Numbered from the stretch's first letter, positions 32,108 through 41,274 are shown. The stretch: 53,260 nucleotides of DNA from Bacteroidales bacterium UBA6428 (GCA_002437305.1 DJOW01000054.1:894-54153), one strand, 5' to 3'. Translations and numbers: made by a program. The notes: generated by a model not told the origin, from the letters alone.

Positions 32108-33565
32108 ATGAACCACAGATTATTAAGAACAATCTTGGCGATGCTGGTGGCCGGGACTGCCGCCGGTGTCGCATCGGAGGCCAAGGTGCAGCTTCCTCAG
32201 ATCCTCAGCGATCATCTTGTCCTTCAGCAGAAATCCGACGCCAACCTTTGGGGCAAGGCGGCCCCTTCATCCAAGGTGTCCGTCAAAACCACTTGGAGCG
32301 AAGAGGAATATTCAGTGAAAAGCGATGGGGAAGGTAATTGGAAACTTTCCGTAAAGACTCCGGCAGCGGGTTATACTCCATATTCGATAACGATTTCTGA
32401 CAAAGATGGCTCTGTGACACTCTCGGACATCCTTGTCGGTGAGGTCTGGCTTTGCGGAGGGCAGTCCAACATGGAGATGCCGTTGGACGGCTTTGGCTCG
32501 TGTCCTGTGGAAGGAGCGCTTGAAGAGGTCGCATTGTCGGGTCAATACCGAGATAAAATCCGCCTTGTGAAGATTCCTAAGACAGGTGCGGAAACACCTC
32601 AGGAGACTGTAGAAGGAACATGGCAGGTCTCCTCACCTGAGACGGCTGGCTGGTTTTCAGCAGTGGGTTGGCATTTTGCGAAGATGCTTAACGCTGTCCT
32701 TAATGTCCCGGTGGGATTGGTTTCCTGCAATTGGGGCGGCTCGGCTGTGGAAAGCTGGCTGCCTAAAGAGGTGGTATATTCCTACCCTGAGAACACCTTG
32801 CCGTCAGGACAGTACGCCTCCAAGAGGGAGCCGGGCGGATGGTATCACTACCATAGTCCGATCATCATGTACAACGGAATGCTGTACCCGATCCGCAATT
32901 ACACATTGAAGGGATTCCTTTGGTACCAGGGGGAAACGAACGCTGGATTTCCACAGTATTACGCCCAGAGGCTTGCCACAATGGTGAATGTCTGGAGGGA
33001 TCTTTGGGGGCAGGGTGAACTTCCGTTCTACGAGGTTGAGCTGGCACCGTACGTCTATGGTGGAGATGGGACTTCTGGCGCGAGAATACGTGAGGCGCAG
33101 CGCAAGGCTGTGGAGTTGATCCCGAACAGCGGAATCATCACGACCAACGACCTTGTCTATCCTTATGAATATGACCAGATCCATCCTTGCAAGAAGAAAG
33201 AGGTAGGGCAGCGCTTGTCCTATCTGGCTCTAAACCAGACGTATGGGATGAATTATATCCCATTTGAGGGGCCACGTTTCAAGGGTTGCGAAATTCGAGG
33301 GAATGAAATAGAGATTTCGTTCTACAATGACGAGAACGGGTTCAGCCCTTGGAGGGAGATTGTCGGTTTCGAGGTGGCCGGAGAGGACAGAGTGTTCTAC
33401 CCTGCCGAGGTACGAAAAGGCTCCGGCTGGAAGAATCTGGTGGTGAAGAGTGACAAGGTTCCGGCTCCGGTGGCTGTCCGCTACTGCTTCCGTGATTTCC
33501 AGATAGGCAACCTCACCGGACGCCGTGGACTGCCGGTGGTGCCGTTCAGGACGGATAATTGGTAG
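32108..33565 (+). CDS. Secreted SGNH acetylesterase (sialate O-acetylesterase-like)
   Basis: This 485-residue hydrolase has a signal peptide (MLVAGTAAGVASEA) and the fold of sialate O-acetylesterases. The nucleophile serine is in LCGGQSNMEMPL, the oxyanion-hole residues are in SCNWGGSAVESW and WYQGETNAG, and the Asp-His pair is in EYDQIHPCKK. Related enzymes in hemicellulose loci remove acetyl groups from mannan or xylan, so the nearby PUL suggests acetylated glucomannan as a substrate. It is separated from that locus by argH and 2 kb, so the link is inference. Sialic acid genes are absent from the window. Confidence 0.85.
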   Translation: MNHRLLRTILAMLVAGTAAGVASEAKVQLPQILSDHLVLQQKSDANLWGKAAPSSKVSVKTTWSEEEYSVKSDGEGNWKLSVKTPAAGYTPYSITISDKDGSVTLSDILVGEVWLCGGQSNMEMPLDGFGSCPVEGALEEVALSGQYRDKIRLVKIPKTGAETPQETVEGTWQVSSPETAGWFSAVGWHFAKMLNAVLNVPVGLVSCNWGGSAVESWLPKEVVYSYPENTLPSGQYASKREPGGWYHYHSPIIMYNGMLYPIRNYTLKGFLWYQGETNAGFPQYYAQRLATMVNVWRDLWGQGELPFYEVELAPYVYGGDGTSGARIREAQRKAVELIPNSGIITTNDLVYPYEYDQIHPCKKKEVGQRLSYLALNQTYGMNYIPFEGPRFKGCEIRGNEIEISFYNDENGFSPWREIVGFEVAGEDRVFYPAEVRKGSGWKNLVVKSDKVPAPVAVRYCFRDFQIGNLTGRRGLPVVPFRTDNW

Positions 33566-33646
33566 GAACAGCCGCTTCTGCAAGTTCTGTGAGCGAAAAA
33601 AAAGAAGAAAAATCTTGCAATTTTTCGGTTTTCCATTGGAAATCCG

Positions 33647-33654
33647 TAATTTTG
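33647..33654 (+). promoter_or_regulatory. -7 box of typA
   Basis: TAATTTTG lies 19 bases before the ATG at 33674. The -33 region is T-rich but lacks an exact TTTG. Confidence 0.45.
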
Positions 33655-33673
33655 CAAGATTTTTTTACGGTAT

Positions 33674-35485
33674 ATGCAAGACATTAGGAACATCGCGCTC
33701 ATAGCGCACGTCGATCACGGCAAGACAACCCTCGTGGACAGGATGATCTACCAGGCCAATCTGGTGCGTCAGCCTGAGAATCTTGGCCAGTTGATTCTCG
33801 ACAACAATGACATCGAGAGGGAAAGAGGCATCACAATTCTTGCCAAGAATGTGTCCGTCACCTACAAGGGTGTCAAGATCAATATCATAGACACTCCGGG
33901 CCATAGCGATTTCGGAGGTGAGGTTGAAAGGGTCCTTAACATGGCGGACGGTGTGCTCTTGCTTGTCGATGCCTTTGAGGGCTGCATGCCTCAGACCAGA
34001 TTCGTGCTGCAGAAGGCTCTGGAGCTTGGCAAGAAGCCTATAGTTGTGGTCAACAAGGTTGACAAGCCGAATTGCCGTCCCGATGAGGTTCAGGAAGAGG
34101 TTTTCGATCTCATGTGTTCCTTGAACGCCACTGATGACCAGCTTGATTTCAAGACAATCTTCGGCAGTGCCAAACAAGGCTGGATGTCGGACGACTGGAA
34201 GAATCCGACTTCGGACATCACGCCTCTTCTGGATGCCATCCTCGCCGAGATTCCTGCCCCGAAGATAGTTGAGGGCACGCCTCAACTTCAGGTGACCTCC
34301 CTGGAATATTCCCCTTACGTCGGGCGTATCGCTGTCGGCAAGCTGACACGGGGCGAACTTCATACCGGCCAGCAGGTCAGCCTTTGCAAAAGGTATGGAG
34401 TGGTGGAGAAGCACAAGATCAAGCAGCTGATGGTTTTCGATGGCCTTGGAAAGGCCAATGTGGACAGTGTCCAGTGCGGTGACATCTGCGCTGTTGTCGG
34501 CATTGACGGATTTGAGATCGGTGACACGATCGCGGACTCCGAGAAGCCCGAGGCTCTCCCGCCGATCTCCATAGACGAGCCTACAATGAGCATGCTCTTC
34601 ACAATCAACAATTCACCGTTCTTTGGCAGGGACGGCAAGTTCGTGACATCAAGGCACATCAAGGATCGTCTGGACAAGGAGTTGGAAAAAAATCTCGCCC
34701 TTAAGGTCAAGCCTGGCCTCAACGCGGATTCATTTGTGGTCTACGGACGAGGTGTCCTCCATCTTTCCGTTCTGATCGAGGAGATGCGCAGGGAAGGGTT
34801 TGAGCTTCAGGTCGGTCAGCCAAAGGTTCTGGACAAGACCATTAACGGCCAGCGTTGCGAGCCTATAGAGGACCTTTCCATCGAAGTTCCGGAGCAGTTT
34901 GTCGGAGCGGCGATAGAGCTTGCGACCCGCAGGAAAGGAGCTCTTCTTCACATGGAGCCCAGAGGCGACAGGACCCTTCTGAACTTTGACATCCCGACAA
35001 GAGGGCTTATGGGCCTTAGGAGCAATCTTCTGACAGCCTCACAGGGTGAGGCCATCATGGCTCACAGATTCAAGGAGTATCAGCCTTACAAGGGTGAGAT
35101 CGAGAACCGGACGAATGGCTCTCTAGTGTCTCTTGAGACAGGAACCGCGATAGCGTATTCAATGAACAAGCTTCTGGACAGAGGCAAATTCTTCATTGAT
35201 CCCGGTGACGAGGTTTACTGCGGTGAGGTTGTCGGTGAGCACACGCGTGAGAGGGATTTGAACATCAACATCTGCAAGACAAAGAAACTGACAAACGTTC
35301 GCGCCGCCGGATCGGATGAGAAGGTAGTGCTGCCGCCTCCGGTGAAGATGTCGCTTGAGGAGATGCTTGAGTACATCCGTGAGGATGAGCTTGTGGAGGT
35401 GACTCCGCACCATCTGCGGATGCGCAAGATCCTTCTTGACCCTATGGACAGGAAGCGTGCCGGAGGGGCGAGTGATGACGAATAG
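33674..35485 (+). CDS. typA: Translational GTPase TypA/BipA
   Basis: This 603-residue ribosome-binding GTPase is involved in 50S assembly and stress adaptation in other bacteria. GTPase motifs are AHVDHGKTTLVD (G1), RGITI (G2), DTPGHSDFGGEVER (G3) and NKVDKPNCRPDEV (G4). Domain II and EF-G-like domains follow, then the TypA-specific carboxyl domain with PTRGLMGLRSNLLTASQG and ENRTNGSLVS. The length is normal. Its stop codon lies in a small hairpin at 35479-35497. Confidence 0.96.
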   Translation: MQDIRNIALIAHVDHGKTTLVDRMIYQANLVRQPENLGQLILDNNDIERERGITILAKNVSVTYKGVKINIIDTPGHSDFGGEVERVLNMADGVLLLVDAFEGCMPQTRFVLQKALELGKKPIVVVNKVDKPNCRPDEVQEEVFDLMCSLNATDDQLDFKTIFGSAKQGWMSDDWKNPTSDITPLLDAILAEIPAPKIVEGTPQLQVTSLEYSPYVGRIAVGKLTRGELHTGQQVSLCKRYGVVEKHKIKQLMVFDGLGKANVDSVQCGDICAVVGIDGFEIGDTIADSEKPEALPPISIDEPTMSMLFTINNSPFFGRDGKFVTSRHIKDRLDKELEKNLALKVKPGLNADSFVVYGRGVLHLSVLIEEMRREGFELQVGQPKVLDKTINGQRCEPIEDLSIEVPEQFVGAAIELATRRKGALLHMEPRGDRTLLNFDIPTRGLMGLRSNLLTASQGEAIMAHRFKEYQPYKGEIENRTNGSLVSLETGTAIAYSMNKLLDRGKFFIDPGDEVYCGEVVGEHTRERDLNINICKTKKLTNVRAAGSDEKVVLPPPVKMSLEEMLEYIREDELVEVTPHHLRMRKILLDPMDRKRAGGASDDE

Positions 35486-35497
35486 TCAAACTATTCG
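35479..35497 (+). terminator. Hairpin at the end of typA
   Basis: CGAATAGT and ACTATTCG form an 8-pair stem with a CAA loop, and the typA stop codon lies within it. The T-run that follows is short (GATTTTA), so termination may be partial. Confidence 0.45.
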
Positions 35498-35505
35498 CGA
35501 AAAGA

Positions 35506-35536
35506 TTTTATATTCGGAAAATTTTGTGTACCTTTG
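35506..35536 (+). promoter_or_regulatory. Promoter of yceD-rpmF
   Basis: TACCTTTG at 35529-35536 with TTTT at 35506-35509, 19 bases upstream, is one mismatch from the full consensus. The start codon follows 27 bases later. Confidence 0.5.
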
Positions 35537-35563
35537 CAACCCTCAAATCTGTTTACCGGGTCT

Positions 35564-36103
35564 ATGGATGAAAATTTGATGATTCCTATAAATGGATTGC
35601 CCCAAGGCAGGACGGAGTTCCGCCGGCGGGTAGGGAAGAAGTTCTTTGAGCATTTTGAGAATTCAGAGATTTTGGCCGCGGATCTTGAAGTCGATGTTTC
35701 TGTGGAAAAGTCAGGACACTTCATCGGGGTTGACTGCGATGTCGCGGGAGAGGTCACTGTAGTCTGTGACAGGTGCCTTGACGATCTGAGGCTTCCGGTC
35801 GGAACCGGGGTCAGCCTGAGTGTGAAGTTCGGTCGGGAACCGGCGGAAACCAGCGATGCGGATGAGGAGGGAAGAGAGATTGTCTGGCTTCCGGAGTCGG
35901 ATGCGGATCTTGATCTTGGTCAAATAGTCTATGACTATGTTTGCCTGTCTCTGCCCATGCAGAGAGTCCATCCGGATGGAGAGTGCGATCCCGAGGCGGT
36001 GGCTTATCTGAGTTCTGAGGATGATCGGGAAGCGGTACCAAAATGCAAAGATGCTTCATTGCCGTTCGCGTCACTGAAGGATTTGATGAATGAAGAGAAA
36101 TAA
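35564..36103 (+). CDS. yceD: YceD/DUF177 family protein
   Basis: This 179-residue protein belongs to the DUF177 (YceD) family, whose gene almost always precedes rpmF; it is linked to 23S rRNA processing or ribosome assembly. Conserved parts are VDCDVAGEVTVVCDRCLDDL with its two cysteines, and LGQIVYDYVCLSLPMQRVH. The ATG at 35564 is chosen because an in-frame TTG ten codons upstream overlaps the promoter -7 box. It is followed by bL32 after 21 bases. Confidence 0.88.
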   Translation: MDENLMIPINGLPQGRTEFRRRVGKKFFEHFENSEILAADLEVDVSVEKSGHFIGVDCDVAGEVTVVCDRCLDDLRLPVGTGVSLSVKFGREPAETSDADEEGREIVWLPESDADLDLGQIVYDYVCLSLPMQRVHPDGECDPEAVAYLSSEDDREAVPKCKDASLPFASLKDLMNEEK

Positions 36104-36124
36104 TAAATTAAAAGATAATTAACT

Positions 36125-36307
36125 ATGGCACATCCGAAACACAAGGTCTCTAAGCAGAGAAGAGACAAGAGAAGGACCCATGATTTCGCTCCGGTTCCCA
36201 CTCTCGCAACTTGCCCTAACTGCGGCGCAACTGTGATGTATCATCACATCTGCCCTGAGTGCGGTTACTATAGAGGACGTCAGATCATCGAGAAGAGCGC
36301 CGAGTAG
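36125..36307 (+). CDS. rpmF: 50S ribosomal protein bL32
   Basis: This 60-residue ribosomal protein starts MAHPKHKVSKQRRDKRRTHD and carries two zinc-binding pairs, CPNCG and CPECG, so it is the zinc-containing form. It is in a tight pair with yceD. The usual plsX-fabH genes do not follow; instead a tRNA-Arg gene lies 21 bases downstream. Confidence 0.96.
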   Translation: MAHPKHKVSKQRRDKRRTHDFAPVPTLATCPNCGATVMYHHICPECGYYRGRQIIEKSAE

Positions 36308-36328
36308 TCTCTTCTGTGGAAAACCAAT

Positions 36329-36403
36329 GGTCCCATAGTTCAACGGATAGAACGGAGGTTTCCTAAACCTTAAATATAGGTTCGATTCCTATTGGGACTA
36401 CCA
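36329..36403 (+). tRNA. tRNA-Arg (anticodon CCT)
   Basis: The sequence folds into a cloverleaf: acceptor arms GGTCCCA and TGGGACT, a D arm around GTTCAACGGATAGAAC, an anticodon stem GAGGT/ACCTT (one G-U pair) with loop TTCCTAA, and a T arm with GGTTCGATTCC. The anticodon is CCT at 36362-36364, reading AGG. The terminal CCA is encoded at 36401-36403. Confidence 0.93.
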
Positions 36404-36442
36404 AAGAGGCCCGCCGTATACGGCGGGCCTCTTTGTTGTTTT
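36403..36442 (+). terminator. Strong rho-independent terminator after tRNA-Arg
   Basis: AAAGAGGCCCGCCG pairs perfectly with CGGCGGGCCTCTTT around a TATA loop, giving a 14-pair stem followed by a T-rich tail. The stem starts on the last A of the encoded CCA. Confidence 0.85.
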
Positions 36443-36486
36443 GGTGATGTGAAATATTCTGACTATTTTCGTGTTGTACAACTTAC

Positions 36487-36560
36487 ATGCGTGTGATCAT
36501 GAAAAAAGCGACTCTTTTGATGTCTCCGGCAAGATCGGGCAGTAATGATAGGAGGATCTG
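36487..36560 (+). CDS. Possible leader peptide before the LysE-type gene
   Basis: A 24-codon frame starts MRVIMKKATLLMSPAR and stops three bases before the exporter's ATG. The exporter's AGGAGG lies inside it, so translation could be coupled. It may equally be chance. Confidence 0.2.
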
Positions 36561-36563
36561 AAT

Positions 36564-37151
36564 ATGCCTTCTCAGATGCTGCCGTCCCTGCTTCTTTACA
36601 TTCTGGCCCTCGGCTACACCCCTGGGCCGTCCAATCTGTGCGCTTTCCATTCTGGAATCCATTTTGGCCGCAGGCGGGCTATGACTGTCTGGTGGGGTTT
36701 TGTGATAGGTTTCCTGATCATAGACAGCACGCTTGTGCTTGTGACGCATTTCCTTGGAGATGTGCTCGGCTCCTATGTCAGATGGCTTTCTTATGCCGGG
36801 GCGTTTTACATGGTCTGTCTCGCCGTGATGATAATCGTCAAGTCCGGCCAGTCAAAGGAGGAGATGGCAAAATCCTGCACGATCGGAACAGGAATAATCA
36901 TAGAGGTCACCAACGCAAAAGTGTGGATGTTCTGTTTGACCGCTTTGGGGACATTCGTTCTGCCATATTCAAGCTCATTGCTCGAACTCGCGAAGGTCGG
37001 GGCCTTGCTGATACTCGCTGGACCTGTCGCCAACCTTGTCTGGCTAGTGGCTGGTTCCAGCCTTGACAACCTGATGGAGAAACATGGGCGTTTGGTTGAC
37101 ATTCTGCTTTCCGCTGCACTTGTACTCAGCGCGTTTTTTCTTCTTTTTTGA
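36564..37151 (+). CDS. LysE/RhtB-family amino-acid exporter
   Basis: This 195-residue inner-membrane protein has about six membrane segments and the LysE-type features GYTPGPSNLCAF in the first segment and EVTNAKVWMFCLTALG in the middle. Such proteins export amino acids or related metabolites; the substrate here is unknown. AGGAGG at 36550-36555 precedes the ATG at a good distance, unusual among the genes here. It converges on the sensor kinase gene with a 28-base gap. Confidence 0.86.
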   Translation: MPSQMLPSLLLYILALGYTPGPSNLCAFHSGIHFGRRRAMTVWWGFVIGFLIIDSTLVLVTHFLGDVLGSYVRWLSYAGAFYMVCLAVMIIVKSGQSKEEMAKSCTIGTGIIIEVTNAKVWMFCLTALGTFVLPYSSSLLELAKVGALLILAGPVANLVWLVAGSSLDNLMEKHGRLVDILLSAALVLSAFFLLF

Positions 37152-37179
37152 TTGATCCCCGGCTGGAGCGAAAGAATCC

Positions 37180-40100
37180 TTATCTGCGTGGGAAGCGGAC
37201 AGTGAAGCATGCTCCCTTGAGGGAGAATGACTTGGAATAAAAAATCTCCCCGTTGCATTTCTCGAGGATATTCCTGCAGATTGACAACCCCAATCCGGTT
37301 CCGTTGCTTTTTGTCGTGAAGTTCGGCGTGAAGAGCTTGGATCGGTTCTCATCGCTTACTCCAGGTCCGTTGTCCTCGAACACGATGTCGTAGTAGCCTT
37401 CCTTGGACGAGAGACGGAGTGACACCACAATCTGTCCAACGAAAGGTTCCAGCCCTTTCTCCTCGGCTTCCGTCTGGGCGTTCTCGATCGCCTGCACAGC
37501 ATTGTTTATCAGGTTTGCAAACACTCGTGTGAGCTGCGGCTTGGGACCTTTGACGGTCGCGTTGTCAAGGCCCAGATAGGAGAATCTGATGTTGTCCCTG
37601 CTGTCAAAAAGGTCGATCTCCTCCTTGAGGAGTTTGTCAAGATTGATCTCCACCGGTTCCTCTGTGTAGAGTTTGGCAAAGGTGGAGAACTCATTGGCAG
37701 TGTCCGCAAGCAGGTCGATCTGCTTCAGAACCTCCGAGGAGACTTCGTCAAATCTCTCCGACCATGCCGGATTTCCATTCTTCTTCATCCGGATAAGCCT
37801 CTGGATCTGCAACTTGATCGGGGTCAGAGGGTTTTTGATCTCGTGGGCTACCTGACGCGCCATGGTTGCCCAGGCCTTGTCTCTCTCGGCCTGGGTCAGC
37901 TTTCTTGTGGAGTTGTACAGATCGTGGACCATAAGGTTGTAGGCCCGCACCAGACGGGCTACCTCGTCATCACGCTCGTAGACTATATATTCAAGATTGT
38001 TGATGTTCGCCTCGTTCATCTTGCGTCCCATCTCTGACAAAGGCTTGAACATCTTGTCCACAGCCGTCGCGGTGATGAAGCGCGCGAGCAGCAACAGGAT
38101 CATGAACACGGTGATGACGGAGATGGAATGCAGCACGGCCTCTGATTTGAAGTCGAAGCTTTCGTCCGTGTAGGGAGAGCACATGATGGCGATCATCTTG
38201 CCCTGCGCGTTGAACACCGGCGCGTAGAGGAAGTAGGTCCGTTTGGCTCCGATGTTCTCTTTGCCGATGAAATACCTCTTGTTCTTGAATATTATGCTTT
38301 CGTACGCGTCCGGATTCATTCTCGATCCGAGCAGCATCAAGTCGAAGACTTCCGGTGTGGTGGAGCGGAATTCCTTGCCGCTGGTGGTGTAGAGCGTGAT
38401 GTCGGACTTCATCGTGTTGCTTATGTCCTCCAGAATTCCCGACGCTTCCTGGGTGCTAAGGTCCGTGAAATCATGAACATACCGGCACCTTGCCTGGAGC
38501 AGGGTCTGGAGTGAGTTGATCTTGTCCGCCATCGAGGATCTCAGATTGGCGTTGTTCCTCCGGTACACGAAGAGGACGCTGACGGTGGCCAGGGTGATCA
38601 GCGTCATGATCAGAGCAAGCATCATGGCTGAGTTTATCCTGGATTTGTAGTAGTTGCTTTCCCGGTGCCTGGGATGGACGCGTGTGAGGGTGAGGAGTGA
38701 GAGACAGAAGTAAAAGATCAAGGTAAGGAAAAGGAACTCAACAATATAGGTGTAGTTCTCGGTTTTTGGCCGGGACACGATGATCAGGTCATTGTCTGAG
38801 ATGTTGTTGACAAAGTGCGTGTAGCCGTTCATCCGCACGATCCCGTCAACGGCCTCGCTGATCTCGCGCTCAAGGTCCTCGTCCACTATGGTTGGATAGG
38901 AATAGTTGCCTTTGTAGGAGGTAAGGACCTTGTTGGAGTACTTGGCATAGGAATATCTTGCCGGGATCAGGACATCTCCAGGGGCTGAGTATCCAAGCAG
39001 GTGAGCGTAGCCCTTGTTCTCTCTGTTTGACTTGGGAAACACCCTCAGAAGCATCATTGTAACCCCGCTGTCGTGGTTGTAGTAGGCGAAGCAGCCTGCA
39101 TAGAGGCTGTGTCCTCCCTCGTCTCTCATGTACCGGAACCGTGATCCTTCCGAGATGGGTATGCCTCTGGTCAGCATCCCGGTGAAGTAGGCTATCGCGC
39201 CTTTGTCCTCTTCGTTCTCAGGAAACAGCTCCACTGTCATGTCGTAATTCTGGGAGGCCCTCAGCAGGTAACTCTCGATGATTCTGTTCAGAATGATGAT
39301 GTTGCTGTTCTTTATTATTGAAAGTGTTGAAATCAGTTGGTCTGAAGCGATTTTCTCCTCAGCCCGCCTGAGCTCCAATTCCAGGCTGATGTCCCGTTCG
39401 ATTGACAGCCTGTTGGCCCACACCTTGACTCTGTCCTGCTCCTTTCGCAGCCCCAGGGTTCCGGTCATGAAAACCATGTAGGCCGCCAGCGCTATCGCTG
39501 TGATGGTCCGGCTTCCGACGGAGAACAGGTCGTGCCTTATTCCGAGCAGATGCTTTAGCGCTGGCATGAGCAGCTGGGTGAGGAGCGGGATTGTCATCAG
39601 AAGCCCTGTGACTGTCAGATAGACAAGGAAACTGTACACGTCAAGGTCGTTGAGCTGGTAAAGCTCCAAAGTAATGTTGGAGTTCAGTATGACGCTTTTG
39701 AACATGACGTGCACAAAGACCAGGACCCCTGCCATCAGTAAGGACACGCAGGCGGAGTAGAGCCAGAGTGTTCCTTTCCTGCGGCGTGCCTTGAGGATCC
39801 TTCTGAAGATGTCGTTTCTTGTCACGAAGACGCAGCAGACGCTAAGGATTATCAGCAGCGAGACTGTCAGCACCGCCCCCAGAGAGTTGAACAGCTGGCC
39901 GTCGGCGTAGACCGTAGGAGAGAAAAGCCAGGAACTGTTCTTCATGTTCTCGCCCCAGAAATAGGTGGCGATGATCACTGCGAGCAGGCAAGAGAGCACC
40001 AGGACAAGCCTTTTGAGTGTCTTTTTCTCGAACAGATGCAGCAAGGATGCGATGATGAAGCATGCGATCGCAAGCCATGTCATTGTCGAGTGCGTGGCAG

Positions 40101-40740
40101 CGGACTGCCCGGAGGCTGAATTCGCCGCGATCTTGAGCACCGGCTTTCCATCGAGAGTGACCGGTGATCCGCTGCTTTCGGACAGGGGCACGATAGTGTA
40201 GTTTCTCCCTAATCCAAGTTTTCTGTTCACTCCGTTCGGGCTTTCCTCGGACATCGAGTCCATGACCTCAAGCCCCGCGATGACTTTCCTGCTGCCAAGG
40301 CTTTTCGATTTCACCAGATACCATTTCTGGCCATAGTTCACGAATGATGGATCCTCGCCCACCAGGACAAGAGGGGAGACGGCACTTTCCCTGAGCTTGG
40401 AGAGTCTGGCGAGAACCATCCTTGAGGCTATGTTGTCATTCCTGATCGGAAACTGGTTGCTCCAGGACTGGAGGGTGTCATCAATGTACCTGTAGATGAC
40501 CATGTCACGCGGAACATTGTTGTGGCCTGCCCATGTCCTTCTGTCTGCGGTGAGGGCCGAGTTGATGTACTCATCAAGCAGGTGCATTCTGTCCGTTATG
40601 GTCCTGCTGACCCTTTGCGCCACTCTTTCAGTGTTGCCCGGAAGATTGCTTGCGGACAGCGAGAAAACGAGAAGGATTATGGCGAACGCCATAAATCCCC
40701 CGGCCAGACAGTTTCTTATGCCAAACCTTCTTGTGCTCAT
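37180..40740 (-). CDS. Large membrane sensor histidine kinase (NtrY-like core)
   Basis: This 1186-residue protein is much longer than a typical sensor kinase. It has one membrane segment near the start (FMAFAIILLVFSLSAS), a first extracytoplasmic domain of about 220 residues, a block of roughly six membrane segments, a second sensing region, another segment (FLFLTLIFYFCLSLL), a third sensing domain, and a last segment before a HAMP linker (MFKPLSEMGRKMNEA). The kinase core has the H-box MARQVAHEIKNPLTPIKLQ, the N-box NLINNAVQAIE, the G1 box FEDNGPGVSDENR and the G2 box NGTGLGLSICRNI. No response regulator is next to it. The ATG at 40740 overlaps the rlmH stop by four bases, so the two are co-translated. 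Confidence 0.9.
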   Translation of the reverse strand: MSTRRFGIRNCLAGGFMAFAIILLVFSLSASNLPGNTERVAQRVSRTITDRMHLLDEYINSALTADRRTWAGHNNVPRDMVIYRYIDDTLQSWSNQFPIRNDNIASRMVLARLSKLRESAVSPLVLVGEDPSFVNYGQKWYLVKSKSLGSRKVIAGLEVMDSMSEESPNGVNRKLGLGRNYTIVPLSESSGSPVTLDGKPVLKIAANSASGQSAATHSTMTWLAIACFIIASLLHLFEKKTLKRLVLVLSCLLAVIIATYFWGENMKNSSWLFSPTVYADGQLFNSLGAVLTVSLLIILSVCCVFVTRNDIFRRILKARRRKGTLWLYSACVSLLMAGVLVFVHVMFKSVILNSNITLELYQLNDLDVYSFLVYLTVTGLLMTIPLLTQLLMPALKHLLGIRHDLFSVGSRTITAIALAAYMVFMTGTLGLRKEQDRVKVWANRLSIERDISLELELRRAEEKIASDQLISTLSIIKNSNIIILNRIIESYLLRASQNYDMTVELFPENEEDKGAIAYFTGMLTRGIPISEGSRFRYMRDEGGHSLYAGCFAYYNHDSGVTMMLLRVFPKSNRENKGYAHLLGYSAPGDVLIPARYSYAKYSNKVLTSYKGNYSYPTIVDEDLEREISEAVDGIVRMNGYTHFVNNISDNDLIIVSRPKTENYTYIVEFLFLTLIFYFCLSLLTLTRVHPRHRESNYYKSRINSAMMLALIMTLITLATVSVLFVYRRNNANLRSSMADKINSLQTLLQARCRYVHDFTDLSTQEASGILEDISNTMKSDITLYTTSGKEFRSTTPEVFDLMLLGSRMNPDAYESIIFKNKRYFIGKENIGAKRTYFLYAPVFNAQGKMIAIMCSPYTDESFDFKSEAVLHSISVITVFMILLLLARFITATAVDKMFKPLSEMGRKMNEANINNLEYIVYERDDEVARLVRAYNLMVHDLYNSTRKLTQAERDKAWATMARQVAHEIKNPLTPIKLQIQRLIRMKKNGNPAWSERFDEVSSEVLKQIDLLADTANEFSTFAKLYTEEPVEINLDKLLKEEIDLFDSRDNIRFSYLGLDNATVKGPKPQLTRVFANLINNAVQAIENAQTEAEEKGLEPFVGQIVVSLRLSSKEGYYDIVFEDNGPGVSDENRSKLFTPNFTTKSNGTGLGLSICRNILEKCNGEIFYSKSFSLKGACFTVRFPRR

Positions 40741-41207
40741 TCGTGATGGTAAGGTTCTCTTTTTATGATTGTGAAGGCCCTGTAAAGCTGTTCCGCGAAT
40801 ATGGCTCTGACCATCTGGTGCGGGAAAGTCATCCTCGACAGGGACATCTTGCCGTCGCATCTGTCGTAGACCGCTTGCGAGAAGCCGTAGGCGCCGCCGA
40901 TGATGAATACAACATCTTTGCCACCGCAGGCCATCTTTCGGATTTCCTCGGCGAACTCTACGGAACGGAACTCCTTACCGTGCTCATCGAGCAGGATGAC
41001 CTTGTCCGAGGGCTTTATGTTCTTGAGCAGGATCGTCCCCTCCTTGTCCTTTATCTGGTCCTTGGTGAGCGCCGAGGTGTTCTTAAGCTCAGGGATTTCG
41101 CAGACGCTGAACGGGACGTAGTGAACCAGTCTGGAAGAATATGTCTCCAGACCTTTCCGCACCCAATCAACATCGGTCTTCCCGACAGTAAGCAGGCTGA
41201 TCTTCAT
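40737..41207 (-). CDS. rlmH: 23S rRNA (pseudouridine-1915-N3)-methyltransferase RlmH
   Basis: This 156-residue SPOUT-class methyltransferase modifies helix 69 of 23S rRNA. Conserved features are MKISLLTVGKT at the start, LLDEHGKEFRSVEFAE and the knot region VVFIIGGAYGFSQAVYDR. The end has MTFPHQMVRAIFAEQLYRAF and YHHE, the usual terminus. The ATG at 41207 is five bases after a perfect promoter -7 box; the open frame extends 21 codons further upstream but crosses the promoter. Confidence 0.95.
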   Translation of the reverse strand: MKISLLTVGKTDVDWVRKGLETYSSRLVHYVPFSVCEIPELKNTSALTKDQIKDKEGTILLKNIKPSDKVILLDEHGKEFRSVEFAEEIRKMACGGKDVVFIIGGAYGFSQAVYDRCDGKMSLSRMTFPHQMVRAIFAEQLYRAFTIIKREPYHHE

Positions 41208-41212
41208 GGTTG

Positions 41213-41243
41213 CAAAAATAAGAACATGTCTTGATTTTTCAAA
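41213..41243 (-). promoter_or_regulatory. Consensus promoter of rlmH
   Basis: On the minus strand TTTG at 41243-41240 is followed after 19 bases by TATTTTTG at 41220-41213, an exact consensus match. The box ends only five bases before the ATG, so the message should have almost no leader. Confidence 0.65.
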
Positions 41244-41274
41244 ATGAAAGTGGCTCGGTATTTGTTGCATACCT

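Noticed and set aside
40741..40860. Forty-codon amino-terminal extension of the sensor kinase
   Set aside because: It lies in the rlmH gene in another frame, and the ATG at 40740 forms a standard four-base overlap.
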